64,000 nucleotides of DNA, taken from Streptosporangium saharense. GTDB taxonomy: Bacteria > Actinomycetota > Actinomycetes > Streptosporangiales > Streptosporangiaceae. The stretch is taken from the NCBI RefSeq assembly GCF_014203715.1, contig NZ_JACHJP010000003.1, positions 248,001 through 312,000 of the forward strand, in the 5' to 3' direction. A program made the position numbers and the translations under genes. The notes below the pieces were generated by a model. It ran no database searches and was not told the DNA's origin. It saw only the letters and a program-made list of their open reading frames with translations. The first letter of the stretch is position 1. The number at the start of each line of letters is the position of its first letter. Of the stretch, positions 15,834 through 24,741 are shown piece by piece.

Positions 15834-16772
15834 TCAGGCGGGAGCGGGAGAGCTCGCGCCGGGAACGAGCAGGCGGGGGGCGCCGGTGCCGTCGGAGGGC
15901 ACCGACCAGACGTTGTTGGTGCCGTCACCGGTCTGCAGCGCGTAGCCGACGGTCCGTCCGTCGAGCCAGACGGCCTGGTCGTCCACGCTGCGGGTCTCGG
16001 CCAGGGGGGTGACGCGCCCGGTGGCCAGGTCCAGGACGGAGAGCCGCCAGCCCTTCTTCGGGTCGGCGTCGACGGCGGACTTGTAGGCGATCCGGGTGCC
16101 GTCGGGGGACAGGGACGGGCACTCGACGTTGTCCCGAAGCGTCCTGACGGTCCCCGCCGCGAAGTCGCCCTCGACCAGATGACGGCGGCCGTTCGTGGAC
16201 AGCGTCGCGTAGAAGCGGTTGTCGTCCGAGGCGAACGTGACGCCCCAGAAGTTGACGTCGGCGTTACGGTACGGCCTGCCGTCCAGCGTGATCGAGAAGT
16301 CCTCCAGCGACTTGACCAGCCGCCCCGTCCGGGTGTCGAGGATGCCCGCCCGGGTGGAGAAACCGGTCGTCGCGTAGGAGTGCCCGTCGATGAACAGCGT
16401 CCAGGCGACCATCCGGCCGCTGGCCGAGACGCGCAGCCGGTTCGGGAAGCCGGTCAGCGGCAGGCTCCTGCGTTCGTGGAGGGAGGGGGCGAGCACGAGC
16501 AGGCCGGAGGAGCTGAGCGGGCCGACGGGCTTGAGGCAGGCGAGCGTCCCCCCTGCCACGTAGGCGCGGTCGCAGCGCAGCTCGGTGACCTCGCGCGGCC
16601 CACCGGGGTCGGCGCGGGAGACCGTCGACAACAGGCCGTTGGTCAGCACCTGCAGCTTCGGCCCCCCACCGGGAACTCCAGCGGAAGAGGGACCGGAGGA
16701 GACGGGGGAGGAGGCCAGGGCCGTGTAGGTGACGGCGACCCCGGCGAGCAGCAACGCGGCCAGGACCGTCAC
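15834..16772 (-). CDS. TolB-like beta-propeller protein with N-terminal membrane anchor
   Basis: A hydrophobic N-terminus (VTVLAALLLAGVAVTYTAL) acts as anchor or signal. Propeller-like repeats follow (RLRVSASGRMVAWTLFIDG, CPSLSPDGTRIAYKSA, DDQAVWLDGRTVGYALQ, NNVWSVPSDGTGAPRLLV), typical of TolB/WD40-like proteins that act as extracytoplasmic scaffolds. The listed start is GTG 16772, overlapping the MFS stop as GTGA. It has no ribosome-binding site and would remove the positive charges before the membrane segment. An in-frame ATC at 16802 has AAGGAG 5 nt upstream and would give an N-terminus with SPRTR before the hydrophobic stretch. The true start is therefore unsettled. Confidence 0.7.
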   Translation of the reverse strand: MTVLAALLLAGVAVTYTALASSPVSSGPSSAGVPGGGPKLQVLTNGLLSTVSRADPGGPREVTELRCDRAYVAGGTLACLKPVGPLSSSGLLVLAPSLHERRSLPLTGFPNRLRVSASGRMVAWTLFIDGHSYATTGFSTRAGILDTRTGRLVKSLEDFSITLDGRPYRNADVNFWGVTFASDDNRFYATLSTNGRRHLVEGDFAAGTVRTLRDNVECPSLSPDGTRIAYKSAVDADPKKGWRLSVLDLATGRVTPLAETRSVDDQAVWLDGRTVGYALQTGDGTNNVWSVPSDGTGAPRLLVPGASSPAPA

Positions 16773-18010
16773 GAGGACACGTGTTCGCGGGCTGAGAGTG
16801 ATCGTGACTCCTTGGTGAGCAGGAAGACGGTCAGGGGGAGGGCGAGCAGCGCCGCGACGGCCGCGACCAGGCAGGCGGCACCCGCTCCCCAGGCCTGCCA
16901 GGCCAGGCCGAAGAGCACGGAGGAGACGGAGTAGGACAGGGCCTGACCGCTCTGCACCAGCGCCATCCCGGTCGCGCGCAGCTCCGGAGGGAACACCGAG
17001 CCCGCCAGCGCCATGAGGACGCCGTCGGTGGCCGCGTAGAAGGTCCCGTAGAGCGCCAGCACCGTGACGACCAGCGGCCATCCGCCGAGCGGACCGTACA
17101 GCAGCAGGTAGACGGCGGCGAGTGTGGCGTTCCCGCCGACGAACACCCATAGCCGTCCCACCCGGTCGGCCAGCCTGCCCAGCGGGGCGGCCAGCAGCAG
17201 GTAGACCAGACTCGTGCCGACCGCGAGGAGCGGGAACCACCCGATCCCCAGGTCGACCCGCCGCTGCAGGACGAGGTAGACGAACCCGTCGCCGATCGTG
17301 ACGAGGCCGAGCAGGCACGCGGCCGGCAGCAGGCGGCCCCGCCCGAGCCCGGCGACGGCCCGCCACGAGACCTCGGCCGGGCGGGGGCGTGGGCCGCCCG
17401 CGTCCGGCACGAACATCACCAGGATCAGTACGGCCAGCAGCGCGACGCAGAAGCTCGTCACGAAGACCGGGCCGAACGCCCCGTTCCCCAGCGCCAGCAC
17501 GCCGAGCGTGACGATCGGCCCGAGGAAGGCGCCGGTCGCGTCCATCGTCCGGTGCACCCCGAAGGCCCTGCCGAGCCGGTCGTGCGGGGTGGCGAGGGTG
17601 ATCAGCGCGTCCCTGGGCGCCGTGCGCAGGCCCTTGCCCGCCCGGTCGACGGTGACCGCGAGCCCGATGAGCGGTCCCGAGGCCCCGGCGGCGAGCAGCC
17701 CCAGCTTGGCGAAGGCCGACAGCCCGTAGCCCAGCCCGGCGACGGTCTTGTGCCGGTTGACCCGGTCGCCGACGTATCCGCCGACCAGCCGCAGCAGCAC
17801 GGTCGCCCCGGTGTACAGGCCGTCGATGACGCCGTAGGCCGCCGGGCTGAACTGCAGCCCGACGACGAGATACAGCGGCAGGATCGCGGTCACCATCTCC
17901 GCCGAGATGTCCGTGACGAGGCTGACGGTGCCGAGCGCGAGCACCGTGCCGCCGACGGACCTCACGGGTCCGCCGGCGGTCCGGTTCCTGTCGAGGGTGG
18001 AGAGGTACAC
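16769..18010 (-). CDS. MFS transporter, 413 aa
   Basis: About twelve membrane segments. The MFS signature between segments 2 and 3 is GGYVGDRVNRHKT, with a matching loop in the second half (GRLADRVGRLWVFVGG). Motifs such as TDISAEMVTAILPLYL and TVDRAGKGLRTAPRDALI resemble the actinobacterial family near the UMF1/MdtG-like exporters. The substrate is not predictable. GTG start 4 nt after the phosphoesterase stop, so the two are probably co-transcribed. An internal start such as the GTG of VRSVGGTVLALG is possible because no Shine-Dalgarno is evident. Confidence 0.8.
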   Translation of the reverse strand: MYLSTLDRNRTAGGPVRSVGGTVLALGTVSLVTDISAEMVTAILPLYLVVGLQFSPAAYGVIDGLYTGATVLLRLVGGYVGDRVNRHKTVAGLGYGLSAFAKLGLLAAGASGPLIGLAVTVDRAGKGLRTAPRDALITLATPHDRLGRAFGVHRTMDATGAFLGPIVTLGVLALGNGAFGPVFVTSFCVALLAVLILVMFVPDAGGPRPRPAEVSWRAVAGLGRGRLLPAACLLGLVTIGDGFVYLVLQRRVDLGIGWFPLLAVGTSLVYLLLAAPLGRLADRVGRLWVFVGGNATLAAVYLLLYGPLGGWPLVVTVLALYGTFYAATDGVLMALAGSVFPPELRATGMALVQSGQALSYSVSSVLFGLAWQAWGAGAACLVAAVAALLALPLTVFLLTKESRSLSAREHVSS

Positions 18011-18014
18011 GTCG

Positions 18015-19454
18015 TCAGTGGCAGGCGGTGGTGCCGCTGTCGGTGAAGGTCTTGCCCGCCTCGGGCACGAACTGCCAGCTGTAGCCGCTGGGGTGCAGGG
18101 TCAGCTTCAGGACGCCGTAGGTGTTGCTGTTGCGGACCTCGCTGTTGGGCAGGATCGTCCCGAACGAGTAGTGGCTGGCACCGCCGGAACCGACCACGAA
18201 GTGCCGGATGCCACGGGTGTTGTCGAGCTGGTTGGCCGGGTTGATCGGCGCGAACCGCTCGTACTGGTGGTTGTGGCCGGTCAGGATCAGGTCGGCGTTG
18301 TTGTCGTACAGCGCCTGCACGATCGGTGCGACCGAGGTGTCGGGCGAGTGGTTGGCGCCGGAGGTGTAGCGCGGGTGGTGCCACATCGCCACCGTGCACG
18401 GTTTGGTGTTCGCGGCGAGGTCGGCGCGCAGCCACGTCTCCTGCGCGGACCCGGTGCCGCAGCCGCCGACGGCCGAGCAGTTGGAGTTGACCACGATGAC
18501 GTGCCAGTTCGAGCCGAGGTCGTAGGAGTAGTAGCCCTTGGACGGGTCACCCGCCGACGAGCCGAAGTAGCCGTAGTAGCCCGAGGCCCCGGAGGTGTTG
18601 TAGTCGTGGTTGCCGGGAACCGGCCTGGTCCGCGCCTTGTGCCGTCCCCACGTCGGGTTGTAGTAGGTGTTGAACTCCGAGGCGGTGCCGTTGTCGTAGA
18701 CGTTGTCGCCCAGCGTGAAGACCGTCCCGGGGATGGAGTCGAGCAGCGCGGCGGTCGCGCTGTCGCCGGAGCCCGAGTTGGAGATGTCACCCGCCCCGAC
18801 GAGCACCGGGTCGGCCGAGGAGGTCGAGGTCGAGGTGGGGGTAGGCGTGGGCGTCGAGGTCGGACCCGTACCGGTGGTCACCACGAGCTGGGGCGCGGTC
18901 GAGGCCCCGCTCTCCCGCGCGTCGTAGTCGGCGCCGTCCGAGCCCGACGAGGTGACGCCGATGCTGTAGGTGCCGTTGCCGGTCACGTACGGCGTGACAT
19001 CCAGCTCGTACCACGCGTTGCGGGCCACCGAGCCGAGCGTCCCCAGGGTGGCGCCGTCGATGGCCGGCTGGTTGTTCCAGGTGGTGCCGGTCTCCGACCA
19101 GGTGGTGTTGCCGACGGCCTTGAACGTGCCGCCGTTGTCGCTCTCCGCGCCGCTCACGTCGTCGGTGTGGACGCGCAGCTTGACGTTGCCGACCGTGCCG
19201 GTGATCCCGGTGACGGTGAAGCGCAGGAAGAACCGCTTGACCGGGGAGCCGTCGACGCCGAGCTGTCCCGAGGTGCCGTAGTTGGTGCCGGTGTGGCTGT
19301 TGTCCACATAGGTGTCGGCCACCGGGGTGAAGGTGGCGGTCGCGGCGTTGGCCACACCGGTGGACAGGGAGACGGCCGCGAACACGGTAGCGCCACCGAC
19401 GGCGGCCGCCGTCGACACCGCCGTGAGGGCCTTGCTTCTGAACGGTCGGAACAT
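18015..19454 (-). CDS. Secreted metallophosphoesterase with DNRLRE/CBM96-like domain, 479 aa
   Basis: Signal peptide in residues 1-38 (ends GVANAA). Residues 40-190 form a DNRLRE-type beta-sandwich (DTYVDNSHTGTNYGTSGQL, KRFFLRFTVTGI, AWYELDVTPYV). A Thr/Pro linker follows, then a calcineurin-like phosphoesterase: VGAGDI, FTLGDNVYDNG, VPGNHDYN, WHHPRYTSG and LTGHNHQYER, which together supply the dimetal ligands. Similar secreted purple acid phosphatase-like proteins scavenge phosphate. Specificity is inferred. First gene of the three-gene minus-strand cluster. Confidence 0.88.
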   Translation of the reverse strand: MFRPFRSKALTAVSTAAAVGGATVFAAVSLSTGVANAATATFTPVADTYVDNSHTGTNYGTSGQLGVDGSPVKRFFLRFTVTGITGTVGNVKLRVHTDDVSGAESDNGGTFKAVGNTTWSETGTTWNNQPAIDGATLGTLGSVARNAWYELDVTPYVTGNGTYSIGVTSSGSDGADYDARESGASTAPQLVVTTGTGPTSTPTPTPTSTSTSSADPVLVGAGDISNSGSGDSATAALLDSIPGTVFTLGDNVYDNGTASEFNTYYNPTWGRHKARTRPVPGNHDYNTSGASGYYGYFGSSAGDPSKGYYSYDLGSNWHVIVVNSNCSAVGGCGTGSAQETWLRADLAANTKPCTVAMWHHPRYTSGANHSPDTSVAPIVQALYDNNADLILTGHNHQYERFAPINPANQLDNTRGIRHFVVGSGGASHYSFGTILPNSEVRNSNTYGVLKLTLHPSGYSWQFVPEAGKTFTDSGTTACH

Positions 19455-19605
19455 GCGTCACTCCTCGCGCACGGAGGGTCAGGGGGGCAACCACGGACGC
19501 TAGGCCGCCGAGGACTCGGTTCAGTGAGCGCAGAGGAATCGGACGGAGACGGGAAGGTTAATGACCCACATGCCGACCGGGAAAAGCATGGTGGCGGCCT
19601 CGGGG

Positions 19606-21894
19606 TCACGGATGTCTATCCACGAGGTCAGGTAGCGACCCCGTGGAAGGCGGCTGCCCGAGCACGTGGACCCGGGCCGCGGAGATGTCGAAGTAGAGGC
19701 CGACAAGCTCCAGCCGTCCCTGCCTGACCAGTTCGTCCACCCTGGGAATGGTCCGCAGGTTCTCCAACTGCTGGATCACGTTCGTACGGCACAGCCGGTC
19801 GAGCGGCCCCGTCCCCCCGCCCTCTTCGAGCCCTTCGAGCCCTTCGAGCCCTTCGAGCCCTTCGAGGCCGGAGTCGGCGTCGAAGCGCGCCAGGGTGTGG
19901 TCGCCGTGCCGCAGCCAGCGGCCGAGCGAGGGCAGCCCGGCCGCCCTGTCACCCCCGGCGAGCAGCGCGGCCATCGCCCCGCAGCCCGAGTGGCCGCAGA
20001 CCGTGATGGTCCTGACGCCGAGCGCGCCGGTGGCGTACTCGATCGCCGCCATGACCGAGTCGTCACGCGGTGCCGATCCCCAGCGGGGCACCAGGTTGCC
20101 GATGTTGCGGACGGTGAACAGATCACCCGGGCCGCTGGCCGTGATCAGGTTGGGCACGACCCTGGAGTCGGCGCAGGTGATGAAGAGGTGGGAGGGGTCC
20201 TGTCTACGGGCCATCGCGTGCAGGAACGGCCTGACCAGCGGCGCCGTGCGACGGTGGAACTCCCTGGCCCCGGCGAGCAGGTGGTCGGGCGCGGGAGGCG
20301 GCCCGGCCCGCTCAGAGGGGACCGCGACCGGCCCGCGCCGGTGCGCCCAGGGCAGCCACCAGCGCTCGGGGGCGCGGGGCGGCGACTTCACCGGGAAGAC
20401 CCTGGCGCCGCTGGCGGCCATGGCGTACCACTCGTCGTGAAGCTCGTCGATGTCCACGCTGCCGCCCCCGCGCTCGTGCTCCTGACGCCAGGCGTGGACG
20501 GCCTCGAAGGCCGCGTTGTCCATGAAGTCGATGTTCAGGTCGAGATCGACCGTCACCCCGGGGGGAACGGTGTGCAGCTCCGCGACGATCCTGGGCACGC
20601 CGAGGAAGGTCAGCGAACCGCCGACCAGCACGTGCCAGCGGCCGTCGGGCTCGGGCCTGGCCCGCACGGTCACCCTGGTGAGGCGGCGCAGCGCCGACAG
20701 CGCGGCCAGGCCGAGACCGAGCAGGACCCCCTCGGGAAGGCCGAGCAGCACGACCCCGGCCATGGTGGCGAAGTAGACCGGGACCTCACCGTGCCCGTGC
20801 AGGCCACGCAGCCGCCCCAGGTCGGTCATGCGCACCCCGATGAAGATCAACAGGGCGGCCAGCGCCTCGACGGGGATCAGCGTGATCGCCTGCCACAGGC
20901 AGAGGGCGAACACCAGGATCCACAGTCCGTGCATGACCGCCGACCAGCGGCTGCGGGCCCCGGCGCGCAGGTTGGCCGTGCTGCGCACGATGACCCCGGC
21001 GACGGGCAGGCCGCCGAGCGCGCCGCTGACGATGTTGGCCACGCCCTGCGCGGCGAGCTCCCTGTCCAGGTCGCCGCGCCCGCCGTCGCGCCGCTTGTCG
21101 ACGGCGACCGCGCACAGCAGTGACTCGACCCCCGCCAGCAAAGCGACCAGCAGCACCGCCTCGATGATCCCGTGCCAGTCTCCCCGAGGCCAGACCGGCG
21201 CCACCCAGCCGACCAGGCTCGATGACAGGTCGAGCCGGGTGACGTCCCAACCGGCCAGCAGGGCGGTCGCCGAGGAGACGACCAGGGCGGCGAGCGGCGC
21301 GGGCACGACCCGCAGTCGCCGGGGCAGCCGGTTCCAGCCGATCATGACGCCGACGGTGAGCAGGCCGACGAAGACCGCGTGGCCGTGGATGGTCGCGACC
21401 TGCCCGGGCAGCTCGACCAGGTTCTCGACGGCGGAGCGCTGCGGGGTGCCGCCGAGCACCACGTGCAGCTGGCCGAGGGCGATCACCAGGCCGATCCCGG
21501 CGAGCATGCCGTGCACCACGGCGGGGGAGACCACCAGCATCGCGCGGGCCACCCTGAAGGTGCCGAGCAGCAGTTGCAGGCCACCGGCCAGCAGGGTGAT
21601 CAGGCAGGTGGCCCGCCAGCCGTACACGGCGATCAGCTCGGCGACCACCAGTGAGAGCCCGGCGGCGGGCCCGCTGATCTGGACGGCGGAGCCGCCGAGG
21701 AGGCCCGCGACGACCCCGCCCGTCGCCGCGGCGATCAGCCCGGCGGCGGGCGGTGCTCCCGAGGCGACCGCCACTCCCAGTGACAGCGGCACCGCGAGCA
21801 GGAAGACCACCAGGGAGGCGGGCAGATCATGACGTAGTACGGAGGCGAGGGCACTCTTGGTGAGTGCCTGATTACTCTTCGTGTCCGTCCCCAT
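19606..21894 (-). CDS. SulP-type anion transporter fused to beta-carbonic anhydrase, 762 aa
   Basis: Residues 1-430 are a SulP/SLC26 transporter (PLSLGVAVASGAPPAAGL, GSAVQISGPAAGLSLVVAEL). A STAS-like segment follows (VTVDLDLNIDFMDNAAFEAV). From about 540 there is a beta-class carbonic anhydrase with zinc ligands C574, D576 (FITCADSR), H635 and C638 (CGHSGCGAM). Fusions of this kind are thought to couple bicarbonate uptake with CO2/HCO3- exchange, though this is not shown here. Near residue 680 the protein carries GLEGLEGLEGLEGLEEGG, encoded by tandem 9-bp repeats at about 19823-19867, in a loop of the anhydrase domain. The start is the ATG at 21894; no clear ribosome-binding site. Confidence 0.9.
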   Translation of the reverse strand: MGTDTKSNQALTKSALASVLRHDLPASLVVFLLAVPLSLGVAVASGAPPAAGLIAAATGGVVAGLLGGSAVQISGPAAGLSLVVAELIAVYGWRATCLITLLAGGLQLLLGTFRVARAMLVVSPAVVHGMLAGIGLVIALGQLHVVLGGTPQRSAVENLVELPGQVATIHGHAVFVGLLTVGVMIGWNRLPRRLRVVPAPLAALVVSSATALLAGWDVTRLDLSSSLVGWVAPVWPRGDWHGIIEAVLLVALLAGVESLLCAVAVDKRRDGGRGDLDRELAAQGVANIVSGALGGLPVAGVIVRSTANLRAGARSRWSAVMHGLWILVFALCLWQAITLIPVEALAALLIFIGVRMTDLGRLRGLHGHGEVPVYFATMAGVVLLGLPEGVLLGLGLAALSALRRLTRVTVRARPEPDGRWHVLVGGSLTFLGVPRIVAELHTVPPGVTVDLDLNIDFMDNAAFEAVHAWRQEHERGGGSVDIDELHDEWYAMAASGARVFPVKSPPRAPERWWLPWAHRRGPVAVPSERAGPPPAPDHLLAGAREFHRRTAPLVRPFLHAMARRQDPSHLFITCADSRVVPNLITASGPGDLFTVRNIGNLVPRWGSAPRDDSVMAAIEYATGALGVRTITVCGHSGCGAMAALLAGGDRAAGLPSLGRWLRHGDHTLARFDADSGLEGLEGLEGLEGLEEGGGTGPLDRLCRTNVIQQLENLRTIPRVDELVRQGRLELVGLYFDISAARVHVLGQPPSTGSLPDLVDRHP
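19823..19867. repeat. Tandem 9-bp coding repeat (CTTCGAGCC, about five copies)
   Basis: Near-perfect tandem units inside the SulP-carbonic anhydrase gene encode Gly-Leu-Glu repeats. The unit length preserves frame, so slippage would change only the loop length. Confidence 0.9.
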
Positions 21895-21970
21895 GGACAG
21901 ACACTACGTTGTCGGCGCCTCGCGGTTGAGTGGCCCGGCGTGGCCTGTTGCGGACGCCGGGATGGTCGGA

Positions 21971-23500
21971 TCAGCGGTAGTAGTCGGGGTAGTCCGGCTC
22001 CTGGGCCCGGTGACGGCTGCCACGGGGGGAGGTGCGCCCCGGCTCGGGGGTCGTCGCGACCTCGGGGCCGGTGCCGTACAGCTCGCCGTAGCTCGGCCAC
22101 ACCGTGCCCGTGCCGCCACCGGGCGCGGGGACCGGCTCCTGCCAGGCGGCGGGAGAGGGGATCGGGTCGCCGGACGGCCTGCCCGCCGTACGCGGCTGGT
22201 CGTCGTAGGAACCGACGGCCCTTGAGGGGGCGGTCGGGGTGGAGATCGCCGGGGTCGGACCGGTGAGCGCGTCGTCGTCGATGGTGGCCCAGCCCGGGCT
22301 CACCTCGTAGGAGTTCGCGGCGGGGGTCTCGTACACCGGGTTCTGGTAGGAGCCGTAGGACGGCGCCGGGTCGTCGAGGATGTCGGGGCTGTTCGCCGCG
22401 GCCCAGCCGCCCGAGGTCGGCGAGGTGGCCCGGGCCCACGGGTTGTCCCCGACGGGCGCGGACGGCTCGGGCACCCCGCCCGTGCCGTACGGCGTGGGCG
22501 AGGGGGCGGCGTTCGGCGTCGCGCCCCGCGAGGGGGGCGGGGACGCGGGGAAGCCGCCGCTGGTGGTCGGGCCCATCGGAGGCATCGGGGGAGGCAGCGG
22601 CCCCGCCCCGGTGTCCCGGCCGGAGCCACGTCCCGAGGGGCCGGAGGGGGCGGTGCCGCGCGGACGGGGAGCGCCGAGCGGCTCGTTCAGCGGGTCGGGC
22701 CGCGCGGGTGCGCCGGGCAGCGGGCCGGGGCCCGTGTTGCCACCGGCGGAGGCGGCGCGGCCGCTCCTGCGGGAGCGCGGTGTGCGGGGCTCACCGAACG
22801 CGCCGGGCGTCGGGGCCGCGAAGGTCACCGTCTTCTGCTCGGCGAGCGCGGCGGACGTCGGGGCCGGGTTCGGCTGGACCGGCTCGATCAGGTCGGCGAG
22901 ACCGGAGGGCAGCGAGGCCGAGGCGACGGCCGGAGCGGGCGGCGGCACCGGGGCCTGCGCGGGCCTGGGAGGCTGCGGCCTGTTCGGCAGCGGAGCCTGC
23001 ACGGTCACCGCGTCGGCGTCGGCCGCGGAGGCGGAGATCGGGACGACAGGGGAGACCGGGTTCGCGGGGGCGGGACGACCCGCGGGCCGCTGGGCCGGTG
23101 GCTCGGACGCGGGACGGCTGGCACCCATCCTGGCTGCCAAGGACCCTCCGAAACCGCCCTCGTCAGCCTGGAGCCGCGTCCAGTAGTCGTCGTCGTAGTC
23201 GTCGGCCTCGCCGAACTCGTTCACGCCGCGTTTACCACGCGAACCCGCGGGACGCGGTGGCCGGGGCGGCTTCGGCTCGTCGAACGGGGTCAGATCGGGA
23301 CTGAAGTGGTTCATCTTCGGTTCCCGCGTCGCGAAGTCGTCGATGGACAAGGCAGGCGTCTGCGCCTCCTTCTCCTCCAGTTCGCGAAGGCGTTCCGCGG
23401 GGAGCGCACTCTCCCTGCGGTTCATCGACCGCATGCCCAGTGCCACGACGACGAGCACGAGGAGCACGACGGCGACCAGACCTGCTACGACCGCGATCAT
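21971..23500 (-). CDS. Single-pass membrane protein with long proline-rich cytoplasmic tail, 509 aa
   Basis: One transmembrane helix at residues 2-23 (IAVVAGLVAVVLLVLVVVAL) is followed by RSMNRRES, a positive-inside pattern placing the rest in the cytoplasm. A conserved-looking block (FGEADDYDDDYWTRLQADEG) comes before 380 residues of Pro/Ala/Gly/Ser-rich, probably disordered sequence with scattered Tyr (for example PSYGSYQNPVYETP). Such proteins are common in filamentous actinobacteria and are sometimes phosphorylated by Ser/Thr kinases. No function can be assigned. Confidence 0.75.
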   Translation of the reverse strand: MIAVVAGLVAVVLLVLVVVALGMRSMNRRESALPAERLRELEEKEAQTPALSIDDFATREPKMNHFSPDLTPFDEPKPPRPPRPAGSRGKRGVNEFGEADDYDDDYWTRLQADEGGFGGSLAARMGASRPASEPPAQRPAGRPAPANPVSPVVPISASAADADAVTVQAPLPNRPQPPRPAQAPVPPPAPAVASASLPSGLADLIEPVQPNPAPTSAALAEQKTVTFAAPTPGAFGEPRTPRSRRSGRAASAGGNTGPGPLPGAPARPDPLNEPLGAPRPRGTAPSGPSGRGSGRDTGAGPLPPPMPPMGPTTSGGFPASPPPSRGATPNAAPSPTPYGTGGVPEPSAPVGDNPWARATSPTSGGWAAANSPDILDDPAPSYGSYQNPVYETPAANSYEVSPGWATIDDDALTGPTPAISTPTAPSRAVGSYDDQPRTAGRPSGDPIPSPAAWQEPVPAPGGGTGTVWPSYGELYGTGPEVATTPEPGRTSPRGSRHRAQEPDYPDYYR

Positions 23501-23683
23501 TGCACCACCCTCAAGGCCATGGCCTTCCAGCGGCGCCGGTGAGGTCGCGCGGCCATCGACGCGACCTGCCCCCTTGCATCACCTGCGCACGGACATTGGA
23601 TCTGATTGTGTCGGACCACTATGAGCGTTGTCACACCCTAAGTGAAGAATTGGTAACCATTACTACCTCCGGTGTTTGGCCTG

Positions 23684-24250
23684 TCACTCGATGTGCGTCG
23701 TGGTGAGCCGACCCCAGGCGATCGTCTTGGACGCGATGCTCTTCAGGGTCTTCTCAAGGGAGGCGCCCTTGGGAAGATCGACCTGGTCGTTGAGCGCGTA
23801 GACGGTGAAACGGTAGTTCTCCTGGTCGCGGCAGGGCGGGCTGTATCCCGTCTTGCCGCTGGTCGTGCTTCCCTCCACGGCGCCGACCGGGACACTGTCG
23901 TCGGCCAGCTCGTTGGTGCGCGGGTCGATGTCGAACACGACCCAGTTCACCTCTCCACCGGTGCGTGAGTTGTTGTCGACCACGATCGCGACCGACTTGG
24001 TTCCGTTCGGGACTCCCGACCACCGCAACGGCGGATTGCCCGCCGACCCCTTGCACGAGTAGTCGGATGGCAGAGCCGCGCCGTCCCGCAACTGGGGGCT
24101 GGAGACACTGATCGGCTCCAGCTGCAGCCGGTCGGCGGAAGCGGAGCCACCTGTCAGCCCACAGCCAGAGGCAACGACGACGAGCGCCGCGGCCAGCGCC
24201 GTCCCCACGGCGGGTCGCGGGCGGCGCGTAGACGTCCTTGGCTGCCCCAT
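23684..24250 (-). CDS. PEBP/YbhB-family lipoprotein, 188 aa
   Basis: The N-terminus has a twin-Arg-rich start and a lipobox (LVVVASGC, modified Cys near residue 29). The rest is a phosphatidylethanolamine-binding-protein fold: ISVSSPQLRDGAALPSDYSC, GNPPLRWSGVPNGTKSVAIV (PEBP core DP/PLxW region), VNWVVFDIDP, GKTGYSPPCRD and YRFTVYALNDQVDL. Bacterial members are extracytoplasmic or periplasmic proteins of uncertain ligand. The ATG at 24250 is chosen because it gives a proper signal sequence. A longer frame upstream has no support. Confidence 0.85.
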   Translation of the reverse strand: MGQPRTSTRRPRPAVGTALAAALVVVASGCGLTGGSASADRLQLEPISVSSPQLRDGAALPSDYSCKGSAGNPPLRWSGVPNGTKSVAIVVDNNSRTGGEVNWVVFDIDPRTNELADDSVPVGAVEGSTTSGKTGYSPPCRDQENYRFTVYALNDQVDLPKGASLEKTLKSIASKTIAWGRLTTTHIE

Positions 24251-24729
24251 GCCCGATGATGCTACGCGGATCCGGGAGATGCGCAGACCGGATCGCGAGG
24301 TTCCATGACGCGGAAAACACGGGAATCGGACATGATCCCTGGTCCGTGGGAACGGTCCAGGGGCCGGCGGCCGCCTCACCCGCGCGACAGGCCCGGCCCC
24401 TCGCACCCGCTCCGACCTGCCATGATCCGGCGTCCCCCGCCGCCGGGGCCGATGACCGTCACGGGGTACGGCCCGCGGCTGGTGGGACGGCCGCCGCCAC
24501 CGGGGGCGGTCCGATCCGGTCACCGGAATCCTGGCGGAGCCCCGGCGCCAGGAGCCCCCTGCCGCCTTCCACGGGCGTCGCCGGGGTCTCTTTGCGCCCC
24601 GGCTCTCCCGGTGTCCCCACGGGCCTCTGGGGCGACGTCAGGGGCCGTGTCGCTCCAGGGCCGGACCGCCGGTGTACGGCAAGCCACACAACGCGGGCAT
24701 GACGGTCAGCCACCCGGGACGGGACCCTT
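24251..24729. other. Divergent intergenic region
   Basis: About 480 bases between the PEBP lipoprotein and bPH2 genes. No gene or RNA recognised. Short frames here are proline/arginine-rich and look like composition artefacts. Confidence 0.55.
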
Positions 24730-24735
24730 TAGGCT
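24730..24735 (+). promoter_or_regulatory. -10 box for a leaderless transcript
   Basis: TAGGCT ends 6 nt before GTG 24742 and no Shine-Dalgarno is present, so transcription should start at or beside the start codon. Confidence 0.55.
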
Positions 24736-24741
24736 GGCACC

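Noticed and set aside
21881..21904. Imperfect palindrome across the start codon of the SulP-carbonic anhydrase gene
   Set aside because: Arms match at 9 of 10 bases but include coding sequence of the start. Probably chance in this GC-rich context.
24459..24713. Minus-strand frame of 84 aa in the PEBP/bPH2 intergenic region
   Set aside because: Composition-driven (Pro/Arg/Gly), without ribosome-binding site; overlaps probable promoter sequence.
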